Origin: Pseudoalteromonas luteoviolacea
GTDB taxonomy: Bacteria; Pseudomonadota; Gammaproteobacteria; Enterobacterales; Alteromonadaceae
Length of the DNA stretch: 64,000 nt
Reading direction: 5' to 3'
Assembly: GCF_001750165.1 (NCBI RefSeq)
Contig: NZ_CP015411.1
Coordinates: 1,144,001-1,208,000, forward strand
In this document: piece after piece, positions 16,878 to 25,838 of the stretch
Layout: each line of letters starts with the position of its first letter
Numbering within the stretch: position 1 is the stretch's first letter
Program-made: the position numbers and the translations under genes
The notes under the pieces: model-generated
Told to the model about the DNA's origin: nothing
Databases searched by the model: none
Seen by the model: only the letters and a program-made list of their open reading frames with translations

Positions 16878-18221
16878 ATGATCAACATAAAAAAAGGTCT
16901 GGACTTACCCATAGAGGGCGCACCACAGCAAGCTATTCATGATGGCGCTGCCATCAAACGCGTAGCTGTGCTTGGTGAAGAGTTTATTGGTATGCGTCCA
17001 ACCATGCATGTTCGCGTGGATGACCAAGTCAAAAAAGGCCAAATTCTTTTTGAAGACAAAAAGAATCCTGGCGTCAAGTTTACTGCGCCAGCCTCTGGTG
17101 TAGTTAAAGAAATCAACCGTGGTGCTAAGCGTGTTCTTCAGTCTGTCGTGATTGAAGTGCAAGGCAATGAGCAAATCACTTTCGACAAGGTCGCAGCTGC
17201 TGATTTAAGCAACCTAGATCGTGAGAAAGTTAAAGAAATGCTTATTGAATCTGGTCAGTGGCCAGCGCTACGTGCACGTCCATTTAGCCGTGTTGCTGTT
17301 CCAAGTGCAACGCCGAGCTCAATCTTCGTGACAGCCATAGATACTAACCCATTAGCCGCAGATCCTGCAGTGATCATTGCTGAAAACGTTGAAGCGTTTG
17401 AAGCGGGTCTTGCTGTGGTTTCACGTCTAACTGATGGCAAAGTATTTGTGTGTAAGCAGTCTGGTAGTAAAGTACCAAGCTCTTCGCTATCACAAGTAGA
17501 AGTACATGAGTTCGCGGGTGTTCACCCAGCAGGCTTAGTGGGTACTCATATCCATCATCTAGATGCAGTTGGTGCAGACAAGCAAGTTTGGCACTTAGGT
17601 TACCAGGACGTTATCGCGTTTGGTAAGCTGTTCCTAACTGGCGAGATCTACACTGATCGAGTTGTTTCTTTAGCAGGTCCTCGCGTAAAGAATCCTCGTT
17701 TAGTTAAAACTCAAGTTGGTGCGTCGTTAACAGATTTAGTATCTGGTGAACTTGAAGACGGTGATAACCGAGTCATTTCTGGCTCTGTGTTAGCTGGTAA
17801 AACAGCAGCCGGCCCTCATGGTTTCCTAGGTCGTTACCACGTACAGGTTTCAGTTCTTCTTGAAGGTCGTGAGAAAGAACTATTTGGTTGGATTGCGCCA
17901 GGTAGTAAAAAATTCTCTGTGACACGTACATTCATTTCACACTTAGCACCTAGCCGTTTGTTCAAGTTTACAACGTCTACTGGTGGTTCTAAGCGTGCAA
18001 TGGTGCCAATCGGCAACTATGAGCGTGTTATGCCTCTGGATATCCTACCAACGCTATTACTTCGTGATCTGATCGCAGGCGATCTAGATAGCGCTATCTC
18101 TTTAGGTGCGCTTGAGCTTGACGAAGAAGATTTAGCATTGTGTACCTTCGTATGTCCAGGCAAGTATGACTTTGGCTTAATCCTACGTGATTGCCTGACT
18201 ACTATCGAGAAGGAAGGTTAA
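16878..18221 (+). CDS. nqrA: Na+-NQR subunit A
   Basis: Peripheral cytoplasmic subunit of the Na+-pumping NADH:ubiquinone oxidoreductase. The N-terminus MINIKKGLDLPIEGAPQ and the segment HIHHLDAVGADKQVWHLGYQDV are typical of NqrA; 447 aa matches known subunits. The ATG at 16878 is chosen because it gives the family N-terminus; an ATG at 16866 would add four residues. Neither has a strong RBS. First gene of nqrABCDEF. Confidence 0.95.
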   Translation: MINIKKGLDLPIEGAPQQAIHDGAAIKRVAVLGEEFIGMRPTMHVRVDDQVKKGQILFEDKKNPGVKFTAPASGVVKEINRGAKRVLQSVVIEVQGNEQITFDKVAAADLSNLDREKVKEMLIESGQWPALRARPFSRVAVPSATPSSIFVTAIDTNPLAADPAVIIAENVEAFEAGLAVVSRLTDGKVFVCKQSGSKVPSSSLSQVEVHEFAGVHPAGLVGTHIHHLDAVGADKQVWHLGYQDVIAFGKLFLTGEIYTDRVVSLAGPRVKNPRLVKTQVGASLTDLVSGELEDGDNRVISGSVLAGKTAAGPHGFLGRYHVQVSVLLEGREKELFGWIAPGSKKFSVTRTFISHLAPSRLFKFTTSTGGSKRAMVPIGNYERVMPLDILPTLLLRDLIAGDLDSAISLGALELDEEDLALCTFVCPGKYDFGLILRDCLTTIEKEG

Positions 18222-18223
18222 AA

Positions 18224-19423
18224 ATGGCCTTAAAGAAATTTTTAGAAGACATTGAACCTCACTTTGAACCAGGTGGAAAACACGAGAAGTGGTATGCGCT
18301 TTATGAAGCTATCGCGACGGTTTTCTATACTCCTGGTTATGTAAACAAAGGCGGCACGCACGTGCGTGATAACATCGATCTTAAACGTATCATGATTTTG
18401 GTATGGATGGCGACGTTCCCGGCTATGTTCTTTGGTATGTTCAACATCGGTCACCAAGCGGCATTAGCTATTGGTAGTGGTTTTGACATCGCATCTACTT
18501 GGCAAGCTGGTATTTTCCAAGCGCTAGGTGGTGAGCTGACAGCAGATTCTGGCTGGGCAGCGAAAATGTTTTATGGTGCGTGCTTCTTCTTACCTATTTA
18601 CGGTACGGTGTTTATCGTAGGTGGTTTCTGGGAAGTATTATTCGCATCAGTGCGTAAGCACGAAGTAAACGAAGGTTTCTTCGTAACTTCAGTATTATTT
18701 GCATTGATCCTGCCTGCAACCATTCCTTTATGGCAAGTTGCACTAGGTATCACGTTTGGTGTTGTGGTAGCTAAAGAAGTATTCGGTGGTACAGGCCGTA
18801 ACTTCCTTAACCCTGCACTTGCTGGTCGTGCGTTCCTTTTCTTCGCATACCCAGGTGATATCTCAGGTGACACAGTATGGACAGCAGTAGATTCATTCTC
18901 TGGTGCTACATACTTAGGTCAAGCAGCGATCGGTTCATTAGATTACAACAACATGCAGTTGTGGTGGGATGCATTCTACGGCTTTATCCAAGGTTCAATG
19001 GGTGAAACGTCGACGCTAGCACTAGCAATTGGTGGTTTGTTCTTGATGTATGTTCGTATCGCGTCATGGCGCATCGTACTAGGTACATTCCTAGGTATGG
19101 TGGTGATGTCTACGCTACTGAACATGATCGGTTCTGACACGAACACGACATTTGCTATGCCTTGGCATTGGCACTTAGTACTTGGTGGTTTTGCATTTGG
19201 TATGTTCTTTATGGCGACTGACCCAGTTTCTGCGTCTTTCACTGATAAAGGTAAATGGGCATACGGTGCATTAATTGGTGTTATGGTTGTTCTTATCCGT
19301 GTTGTTAACCCGGCATACCCAGAAGGTATGATGTTAGCAATCCTATTCGCTAACCTATTCGCACCGCTATTCGACCACCTTGTTGTGCAGTCTAATGTGA
19401 AGAGGAGATTGGCACGTGTCTAG
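18224..19423 (+). CDS. nqrB: Na+-NQR subunit B (covalent FMN, Na+ channel)
   Basis: Integral membrane subunit with about ten helices that carries covalent FMN and takes part in Na+ translocation. The flavinylation motif is SGAT in VDSFSGATYLGQ, with the acceptor threonine at residue 229. The ATG at 18224 lies two bases after the nqrA stop; upstream in-frame codons overlap nqrA and are ignored. 399 aa. The last 8 bp overlap nqrC. Confidence 0.95.
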   Translation: MALKKFLEDIEPHFEPGGKHEKWYALYEAIATVFYTPGYVNKGGTHVRDNIDLKRIMILVWMATFPAMFFGMFNIGHQAALAIGSGFDIASTWQAGIFQALGGELTADSGWAAKMFYGACFFLPIYGTVFIVGGFWEVLFASVRKHEVNEGFFVTSVLFALILPATIPLWQVALGITFGVVVAKEVFGGTGRNFLNPALAGRAFLFFAYPGDISGDTVWTAVDSFSGATYLGQAAIGSLDYNNMQLWWDAFYGFIQGSMGETSTLALAIGGLFLMYVRIASWRIVLGTFLGMVVMSTLLNMIGSDTNTTFAMPWHWHLVLGGFAFGMFFMATDPVSASFTDKGKWAYGALIGVMVVLIRVVNPAYPEGMMLAILFANLFAPLFDHLVVQSNVKRRLARV

Positions 19424-20162
19424 TAACAATGAAACTATCGGCAAAACGTTAGGCGTTGTTGTTGGTCTGTGTTTAGTGTGTGCAATCGTCGTATCTTTTG
19501 CGGCAGTACAGTTACGCCCACTACAGCAAGCTAACAAAATTGAAGATGTTCAACGTAACATTCTAGCTGCGGCTGGTTTTAAAGACGTTGAAAACGTTGC
19601 TCAAAAGTACAACGAAGTAATTGATGCTCGCGTTGTTGACTTTAAATCAGGTGAGTTTGTTGAAACAGATCCAAACTCATTCGATTTTACAATGACTAAG
19701 TTTGATGCGGAGCGCAGTTTTGCACTTCCAAAAGAAGAAGACTTAGCTGGCGTACTTCGTATGACTCATGAGTCTCCTGTATACCTTGCCAAAGGCAGCA
19801 ATGGTCAGGTTGAGTCTGTGATCTTACCTATTCAAGGTTATGGTCTTTGGGGCATCATGTATGGTTTCATCGCACTTGAACTTGATACAAAAACCATTAA
19901 AGCTATCAACTTCTATCAGCATAACGAAACCGCTGGTCTTGGTGGTGAAATCCAGAATCCTAAGTGGACAGCTACTTGGGAAGGCAAGCAACTACCTGTT
20001 GATATCGTAAAAGGCACAGCTGGCAGCGATGTAAACAAAGTTGATGGCATCTCTGGTGCAACACTGACGTCAAACGGTGTTGAAAACACATTCAAGTTCT
20101 GGACAGGCGACAAAGCGTTTGGTCCATTCCTAGCGAAAGTACGTGAAGGGGCATTGAACTAA
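19416..20162 (+). CDS. nqrC: Na+-NQR subunit C (covalent FMN)
   Basis: One N-terminal membrane helix (about residues 11-32) and a periplasmic FMN-binding domain. The ApbE target motif is DGISGATLTSNGV, with the acceptor threonine at residue 216. It starts with GTG at 19416, behind AGAGGAG, overlapping nqrB by 8 bp; 248 aa. The adjacent apbE supplies the flavin transferase for this site and the one in NqrB. Confidence 0.95.
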   Translation: MSSNNETIGKTLGVVVGLCLVCAIVVSFAAVQLRPLQQANKIEDVQRNILAAAGFKDVENVAQKYNEVIDARVVDFKSGEFVETDPNSFDFTMTKFDAERSFALPKEEDLAGVLRMTHESPVYLAKGSNGQVESVILPIQGYGLWGIMYGFIALELDTKTIKAINFYQHNETAGLGGEIQNPKWTATWEGKQLPVDIVKGTAGSDVNKVDGISGATLTSNGVENTFKFWTGDKAFGPFLAKVREGALN

Positions 20163-20794
20163 TGGCTAATGCAAAAGAAATGAAGGAAGTCTTGTTAGGA
20201 CCAGTCTTCGCAAACAACCCGATTGCTCTGCAAGTACTGGGTATTTGTTCTGCGCTAGCGGTTACTTCAAGCCTTAAAAATGCACTTATCATGTCACTTG
20301 CTTTGACAGTGGTAACTGCGTTCTCAAGCTTATTTATCTCGTTGATCCGTAACCACATTCCGTCAAGTGTACGTATCATCGTTCAAATGACGATTATCGC
20401 ATCATTGGTAATCGTTGTTGACCAAACACTTCAAGCATTTGTCTATGCTACGGCTAAAGAACTAACGGTATTCGTTGGTCTGATCATTACTAACTGTATC
20501 GTAATGGGTCGTGCTGAAGCATACGCAATGAAGTCGCCACCGCTTATGTCTTTCTTAGACGGTATCGGTAACGGTCTTGGTTACTCAGTAGTTCTAATTA
20601 CAATTGGTTTTGTACGTGAGCTATTCGGTGCAGGTGCACTATTTGGTGTTGAAATTCTTCCACTTGTTGCTGACGGTGGTTGGTACCAGCCAATGGGTCT
20701 ATTAATTATGCCATTCAGTTCATTCTTCTTAGTTGGTTTCTTCATTTGGGTACTTCGTACTTATAAGAAAGACCAAGTAGAAGCGAAGGCATAA
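20162..20794 (+). CDS. nqrD: Na+-NQR subunit D
   Basis: Six-helix integral membrane subunit, homologous to NqrE and to RnfE. VFVGLIITNCIVMGRAEAYAMKSPP contains the conserved cysteine of the intramembrane Fe-S site shared by NqrD and NqrE. 210 aa. Its ATG overlaps the nqrC stop codon by one base (TAATG). Confidence 0.95.
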   Translation: MANAKEMKEVLLGPVFANNPIALQVLGICSALAVTSSLKNALIMSLALTVVTAFSSLFISLIRNHIPSSVRIIVQMTIIASLVIVVDQTLQAFVYATAKELTVFVGLIITNCIVMGRAEAYAMKSPPLMSFLDGIGNGLGYSVVLITIGFVRELFGAGALFGVEILPLVADGGWYQPMGLLIMPFSSFFLVGFFIWVLRTYKKDQVEAKA

Positions 20795-20804
20795 GGGGAG
20801 AAAG

Positions 20805-21413
20805 ATGGAACATTATCTTAGCTTATTTGTAAAAGCAGTTTTCATTGAAAACTTAGCGCTATCTTTCTTCTTAGGTATGTGTACATTCCTTGCGGTATCT
20901 AAGAAAGTAACTACCTCGTTTGGTCTTGGTGTTGCTGTTATCTTCGTACTAGGTGTAGCTGTACCGGTAAACAACATCGTTTATCACGCGGTATTAGCAC
21001 CAGGTGCACTAGAGTGGCTTGGTTTCCCAGAGGCTGACTTAAGCTTCTTGAAATTCTTGACTTTCATCGGTGTAATTGCAGCACTGGTACAGATCCTTGA
21101 AATGACATTGGACAAGTTCTTCCCAGCGCTATACAACGCACTTGGTATTTTCTTGCCACTGATCACAGTAAACTGTGCGATTTTCGGTGCGGTAGCATTC
21201 ATGGTTGAGCGTAACTACAACCTAACAGAATCAGTCGTATTCGGCGTCGGTTCTGGTGTGGGTTGGGCGCTTGCAATTGTATTGCTAGCAGGTCTTCGTG
21301 AGAAGATGAAGTATGCTGATATCCCTGACGGTCTTCGTGGTTTAGGTATTACCTTTATCACTGTAGGTCTAATGGGCTTTGGCTTCTTGTCATTCTCTGG
21401 TATTTCACTTTAA
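20805..21413 (+). CDS. nqrE: Na+-NQR subunit E
   Basis: Six-helix membrane subunit, pseudo-symmetric to NqrD and homologous to RnfA. The conserved cysteine of the membrane Fe-S centre is in LPLITVNCAIFGAVAFMVER. 202 aa; RBS GGGGAGAAAG lies just upstream in the 10-bp gap after nqrD. Confidence 0.95.
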   Translation: MEHYLSLFVKAVFIENLALSFFLGMCTFLAVSKKVTTSFGLGVAVIFVLGVAVPVNNIVYHAVLAPGALEWLGFPEADLSFLKFLTFIGVIAALVQILEMTLDKFFPALYNALGIFLPLITVNCAIFGAVAFMVERNYNLTESVVFGVGSGVGWALAIVLLAGLREKMKYADIPDGLRGLGITFITVGLMGFGFLSFSGISL

Positions 21414-21432
21414 TTAGCGAGGAAACTATACG

Positions 21433-22659
21433 ATGGAAACTATTGTATTAGGTGTAAGTATGTTCATCGCTATCGTTGTGATCTTGGTGCTAGTCATCAT
21501 CGCAGCGAAATCGAAGCTTGTACCAAGCGGTGACATCACAATCGGCATCAATGGCGATGCAGATAAAGCAATTACTTCGGCACCAGGTGGTAAGCTACTA
21601 GGCTCACTAGCTGATGCAGGTATCTTCATTTCATCAGCATGTGGTGGTGGTGGTTCTTGTGGCCAGTGTCGCGTACATGTTCATTCTGGTGGTGGTGATA
21701 TTCTTCCAACAGAGCTTGACCACATTACTAAAGGTGAAGCACGTGAAGGTTGTCGTCTAGCGTGTCAGGTTGCTGTTAAGACTGACATGGAAATCGAAGT
21801 AGAAGAGTCTATCTTCGGTGTTAAAAAGTGGGAATGTACAGTTATCTCTAACGATAACAAAGCGACATTCATCAAAGAGCTTAAGCTTGGTATCCCTGAA
21901 GGTGAGGTTGTACCTTTCCGTGCAGGTGGTTATATCCAGATTGAAGCGCCAGCTCACCACGTTAAATACGCTGACTTCGATATTCCTGACGAGTATCGTG
22001 GCGACTGGGAGCGTTTCGGCTTCTTTAACCTTGAGTCTAAGGTTGATGACGAAACAATCCGTGCATACTCAATGGCAAACTACCCAGAAGAGTTTGGTAT
22101 CATCATGCTTAACGTACGTATTGCAACTCCGCCGCCAAATAACCTAAGCCTACCTTGTGGTAAGATGTCATCGTACATCTGGTCACTAAAAGAAGGTGAT
22201 AAAGTGACTATCTCTGGTCCATTCGGTGAATTCTTCGCGAAAGAAACTGATGCAGAAATGGTATTCGTTGGTGGTGGTGCAGGTATGGCACCAATGCGTT
22301 CACACATCTTCGACCAGCTTAAGCGTCTTAACTCAGATCGTAAGATGTCTTTCTGGTACGGTGCACGTTCTAAGCGTGAGATGTTCTACGTAGAAGACTT
22401 TGACGGCTTAGCAGCTGACAACGAAAACTTCCAGTGGCACGTAGCACTTTCAGATCCTCAACCAGAGGATAACTGGGAAGGTTACACAGGCTTCATCCAC
22501 AACGTATTACTAGAAAACTATCTGAAGGACCACGAAGCGCCTGAAGATTGTGAGTTCTACATGTGTGGTCCACCGATGATGAACGCGGCTGTTATCAACA
22601 TGCTGAAAGATCTAGGTGTTGAAGACGAAAACATCCTACTTGATGACTTCGGTGGTTAA
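21433..22659 (+). CDS. nqrF: Na+-NQR subunit F (NADH dehydrogenase, FAD, 2Fe-2S)
   Basis: Entry point for electrons from NADH. One N-terminal helix (about residues 3-25), a ferredoxin-type domain with [2Fe-2S] ligands C70, C76, C79 and C111, and a FAD/NADH reductase domain with RAYSMANYP (FAD) and the C-terminal EFYMCGPPMMNAAV region and LLDDFGG end. 408 aa. It closes nqrABCDEF and is followed by a strong terminator. Confidence 0.96.
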   Translation: METIVLGVSMFIAIVVILVLVIIAAKSKLVPSGDITIGINGDADKAITSAPGGKLLGSLADAGIFISSACGGGGSCGQCRVHVHSGGGDILPTELDHITKGEAREGCRLACQVAVKTDMEIEVEESIFGVKKWECTVISNDNKATFIKELKLGIPEGEVVPFRAGGYIQIEAPAHHVKYADFDIPDEYRGDWERFGFFNLESKVDDETIRAYSMANYPEEFGIIMLNVRIATPPPNNLSLPCGKMSSYIWSLKEGDKVTISGPFGEFFAKETDAEMVFVGGGAGMAPMRSHIFDQLKRLNSDRKMSFWYGARSKREMFYVEDFDGLAADNENFQWHVALSDPQPEDNWEGYTGFIHNVLLENYLKDHEAPEDCEFYMCGPPMMNAAVINMLKDLGVEDENILLDDFGG

Positions 22660-22701
22660 TTAGGAACTTAGATATGATGATAAATCGTATTTAATGAGAT
22701 T

Positions 22702-22733
22702 AAACCCCTAGGGCATTCCCTAGGGGTTTTTTT
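22702..22733 (+). terminator. Rho-independent terminator after nqrF
   Basis: Stem AACCCCTAGG/CCTAGGGGTT with a six-base loop and a T run. It separates nqrF from apbE, so apbE needs readthrough or its own promoter. Confidence 0.9.
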
Positions 22734-22758
22734 ATATGCTTTAAGGACTAAAAAGTAG

Positions 22759-23790
22759 ATGCAAAAACTCAGCTATTTATTCTCTGTTATTTTTTTGGTG
22801 TTTTTTTTGTCCGCTTGTGGACAACAGCAAACTCAACAAAAGCCGGTTGAAATTAACGGCAAAACCATGGGAACTACCTATAACATTAAAGTATTTCCAG
22901 GTCCGGTGAGCTTAGAAGCGCAGCGTTTTAAGCAAGAAGTGGATGAAGCGCTTGTGGTAGTTAACCAATCCATGTCTACCTATATCCCTGACTCAGAAAT
23001 TAATCGTTTTAATCGCCTTGAAGCCAATACAGTAATGCCGATTAGTAGCGATTTTCGTGCCGTGATCGCAGAGTCTATTCGCCTAGGTGAGTCGACTAAA
23101 ACCTTAGATGTGACTATGGGACCACTGATTGATTTATGGGGCTTTGGTCCGGATAAAAGACCGACCAAAAGACCTTCGCAATCTGACATTGAAGCCATGC
23201 AAGCAAATATCGGTGTAAATAAATTAGCGCTGACAGATGAAGGGCTGGCGAAATCACTGCCACATCTTGAACTATCTTTTTCAGCGACGGCGAAAGGTTA
23301 TGGAATCGATAAAGTCGCTGAGTTGATTGAGAAAAAAGGCTTATCTAATTATATGGTAGAGATTGGCGGGGAACTGCGTATCTCTGGCAATAAGCCGGAT
23401 GGTTCACCTTGGCGAATAGCGATTGAAAAACCGGATGCACCGGCAGGACAGCGTCAAATTCACCGAGTTGTAGAGCCGGGTAATAATGCCATTGCCACGT
23501 CAGGGGACTATCGTATCTTTTACGAAATGGATGGCGAGGTATTCACGCACCTCATTGATCCGGGTACAGGTAGACCGGTACGCCATGACTTGGTGTCTGT
23601 GACGGTGTTACATCCTTCAGCAATGACCGCTGATGGCTTGGCAACAGCGCTTACCGTGATGGGAACGCAACGAGCAAGAGATTATGCTGAAGCGCATAAT
23701 CTACCCGTGTACTTGATCAGTAAGACAGACGCTGGCCTAGAGACATTTTCAAGCACTGCGTTTAAGCCGTATTTAGATGTAAAAAAGTAA
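22759..23790 (+). CDS. apbE: FAD:protein FMN transferase
   Basis: Lipoprotein that transfers FMN from FAD to threonines in SGAT motifs, here presumably NqrB and NqrC. The lipobox is LSAC with the cysteine near residue 20. Family motifs are MGTTYNIKV, TMGPLIDLWGFGP, FSATAKGYGIDKV, VEIGGELRISG and the metal-binding THLIDPGTGRPV. 343 aa. Confidence 0.95.
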   Translation: MQKLSYLFSVIFLVFFLSACGQQQTQQKPVEINGKTMGTTYNIKVFPGPVSLEAQRFKQEVDEALVVVNQSMSTYIPDSEINRFNRLEANTVMPISSDFRAVIAESIRLGESTKTLDVTMGPLIDLWGFGPDKRPTKRPSQSDIEAMQANIGVNKLALTDEGLAKSLPHLELSFSATAKGYGIDKVAELIEKKGLSNYMVEIGGELRISGNKPDGSPWRIAIEKPDAPAGQRQIHRVVEPGNNAIATSGDYRIFYEMDGEVFTHLIDPGTGRPVRHDLVSVTVLHPSAMTADGLATALTVMGTQRARDYAEAHNLPVYLISKTDAGLETFSSTAFKPYLDVKK

Positions 23791-23929
23791 TCAGTGGATC
23801 CGGTTAAATATCATTGCTTTTAGTGTGGTAAATTCATTCAACTTTGACGGATTTAGATATATAATATTGTCAATACACCGTCAGTTGCTTGGAACTTGAC
23901 CAAGCTAGTTTATTGAGGGGCCTTTGCCT

Positions 23930-24142
23930 ATGTCACTATTTATTCTTACCTTTGGGTTACTTATCTTGATCGCTGCAGCTATGGCTGTGGGTGTAATCGT
24001 TCAGAAAAAATCAATGGCAAGTAGCTGTGGTGGTTTAGGCTCAATGGGTATCGATAAAATCTGTGATTGTGATGACCCATGTGACAAACGTAAAAAGCGT
24101 TTAGCCAAAGAGCAATCTTGGCGCGAAAACCAAATTCTATAA
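23930..24142 (+). CDS. nqrM: Na+-NQR maturation factor NqrM
   Basis: Small membrane protein (70 aa) with one N-terminal helix and a cysteine cluster (SSCGGLG, ICDCDDPCD) needed to insert the iron centre between NqrD and NqrE. The ATG at 23930 with GAGGGG upstream is chosen; an in-frame TTG two codons earlier is unlikely. It lies 139 bp after apbE and has its own terminator. Confidence 0.93.
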   Translation: MSLFILTFGLLILIAAAMAVGVIVQKKSMASSCGGLGSMGIDKICDCDDPCDKRKKRLAKEQSWRENQIL

Positions 24143-24148
24143 TTAGAT

Positions 24149-24174
24149 AAAAACGCAGGCTAGCCTGCGTTTTT
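24149..24174. terminator. Terminator after nqrM
   Basis: A near-perfect palindrome: ACGCAGG and CCTGCGT around a CTAG centre, flanked by A and T runs. It lies 16 bp before the next start codon (cobC). Confidence 0.88.
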
Positions 24175-24189
24175 ATTATCTCCAAGTAT

Positions 24190-24789
24190 ATGCTGCAAAC
24201 TCTTTACTTTGTTCGTCATACTGAAACGATATTATCCGGTAAGTTATTAGGGCAAACCGATCCTCCTTTAACTGAACAAAGTCAAAACCAATTACTAAAA
24301 ACACTCCATAGTTTACCCAAGCCAAAACGTGTGCTCAGCTCGCCAAGACAGCGATGTCAGCTTGTAGCAAAAGCATTTTCAGAAAAGCTGGATGCAGAGT
24401 TCACAGTCGTCAATGCACTACAAGAAATGAACTTTGGTGATTGGGATGGTAAAAGCTATGAGTGGCTTTGGCAGCATACTCGCTCGCCCAGTATTGGCGA
24501 CTTTTGGCAAAACCCCTGGGCCGTTACACCACCTGAAGGAGAGAGTATGGCCTGTTTTAATGCGCGAATTAAAGCTTGGTGGTGTGCTTTCACATCTCAA
24601 AGCAGTGATGACACAATCGTCATTGTGACTCATGGTGGGGTTATGAAGCAGCTATTGGCACACTGGCTAGCATTGCCTGAAGGCGCTGTAAATCATTTAA
24701 ACTGCTTTGAGGTTGGATATGGCAAGGTCATTCAGGTGTCAGTTTTCTATGACGAACAAGGGAGTGCATGGCCCAAAGTTGTGTTTTAG
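24190..24789 (+). CDS. cobC: Histidine phosphatase, probable alpha-ribazole-5'-phosphate phosphatase
   Basis: Phosphoglycerate-mutase-like phosphatase with LYFVRHTET (catalytic His in RHT), the EMNFGDWDGK acid segment and IVIVTHGGVMK. Position immediately before a cobalamin operon suggests the CobC role of dephosphorylating alpha-ribazole phosphate or adenosylcobalamin phosphate in lower-ligand assembly. 199 aa. It lies upstream of the riboswitch and so outside its control. No clear Shine-Dalgarno is visible in the 15 bp after the nqrM terminator, so its promoter must lie inside or before nqrM. A generic sugar-phosphatase role cannot be excluded. Confidence 0.8.
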   Translation: MLQTLYFVRHTETILSGKLLGQTDPPLTEQSQNQLLKTLHSLPKPKRVLSSPRQRCQLVAKAFSEKLDAEFTVVNALQEMNFGDWDGKSYEWLWQHTRSPSIGDFWQNPWAVTPPEGESMACFNARIKAWWCAFTSQSSDDTIVIVTHGGVMKQLLAHWLALPEGAVNHLNCFEVGYGKVIQVSVFYDEQGSAWPKVVF

Positions 24790-24814
24790 CCATCTAGACT
24801 TCATAATACACAAA

Positions 24815-25000
24815 ATTATTTCGACATCACTTGGGAATGAGGTGTAAACCCTCAGCTGTCCCCGCAACTGTAAAAATGATTGCATGACTACTCATTTAAA
24901 GCCAGATACCAAGGTTGGAATAAAGACTTAAGCGGGCGCACTTAGGTCATGTCATTTTACCAAGTCATAAATGATACAGTGGTATTCTGATGTGTGCCCC
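24815..25000 (+). promoter_or_regulatory. Cobalamin (adenosylcobalamin) riboswitch
   Basis: Conserved core elements occur in order: GGGAATGAGGTG, CAGCTGTCCCCGCAACTG and the B12-box AAGCCAGATACC ending at 24910. In the expression platform GGGCGCAC (from 24934) can pair, with one G-U, to GTGTGCCC ending at 24999. The 3' arm ends shortly before the AGAGGA ribosome binding site of btuD, suggesting control of translation initiation. The exact aptamer edges are approximate. Confidence 0.92.
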
Positions 25001-25013
25001 ATGTAGAGGAATT

Positions 25014-25838
25014 ATGGCGGCAACACCAATATCAGTCGATAGCTTACATCTAGTTATCAATAATAAATCGATTTTATCCAATATCAGCTTTTCAGTTGAA
25101 GAGGGTCAGTTTATCGGTCTCATCGGGCCTAATGGGGCCGGAAAATCCTCTTTACTGAGGTGTTTATATCGCTTCCAGAGTCCAACATCTGGCACTATCA
25201 GAATTAATGGCAAAGATGTAAGTGAGTATGACCGCCAAAGTTATGCTCGCAAAGTCGCTGCAGTGCTTCAGGAGATCCCAAGTCAATTTAATCTTGCTGT
25301 TTTTGATGTCGTCGCCATGGGCCTCACGCCGCACAAAAGCCTATTTTCCAGTGTATCACTGCGCGACCGACAGGCCATCCAAGAAGCGCTATTAAAGGTC
25401 GGATTAACTCATAAACAAAAGCAATCATATGAGTCTTTATCCGGGGGAGAAAAACAGCGGGTGATGATAGCCCGAGCCATTGTACAGCGGCCGACTTTAC
25501 TCTTAATGGATGAACCTACCAGTCATTTGGACGTGAAGTATCAAATCGAAATTATGGCGCTTGCTAAGTCATTTGGGATCACGGTGGTTGCTTCTTTTCA
25601 CGACTTAAATTTAGCCTCAGCCCTCTGTGACGCTATGCTCGTTTTAAATCATGGAGAGCTTATTGCTCATGGTACGCCCAAAGAGGTGGTAAGTGAGTCC
25701 ATGTTAGCACAAGTTTTTGGCGTCAAAGCCGATGTGGCTCTCCAAGCATGCCCTGCGAGTGAACAAGAGATCCCACATATTCGTTATCAATATCACTTAT
25801 CGGGTGGTGGCGAGTTATCATCGAGGGAACGAGTATGA
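25014..25838 (+). CDS. btuD: Vitamin B12 ABC transporter ATPase
   Basis: ATP-binding subunit of the cobalamin importer. Walker A is GPNGAGKSS, the signature LSGGEKQR, Walker B LLLMDEPTS, and the H-loop is in ASFHDLN. FecE/BtuD-type sequence; 274 aa from the ATG at 25014, which has AGAGGA directly upstream. An open frame upstream runs into the riboswitch and is not coding. First gene under riboswitch control; overlaps btuC by 4 bp. Confidence 0.9.
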   Translation: MAATPISVDSLHLVINNKSILSNISFSVEEGQFIGLIGPNGAGKSSLLRCLYRFQSPTSGTIRINGKDVSEYDRQSYARKVAAVLQEIPSQFNLAVFDVVAMGLTPHKSLFSSVSLRDRQAIQEALLKVGLTHKQKQSYESLSGGEKQRVMIARAIVQRPTLLLMDEPTSHLDVKYQIEIMALAKSFGITVVASFHDLNLASALCDAMLVLNHGELIAHGTPKEVVSESMLAQVFGVKADVALQACPASEQEIPHIRYQYHLSGGGELSSRERV

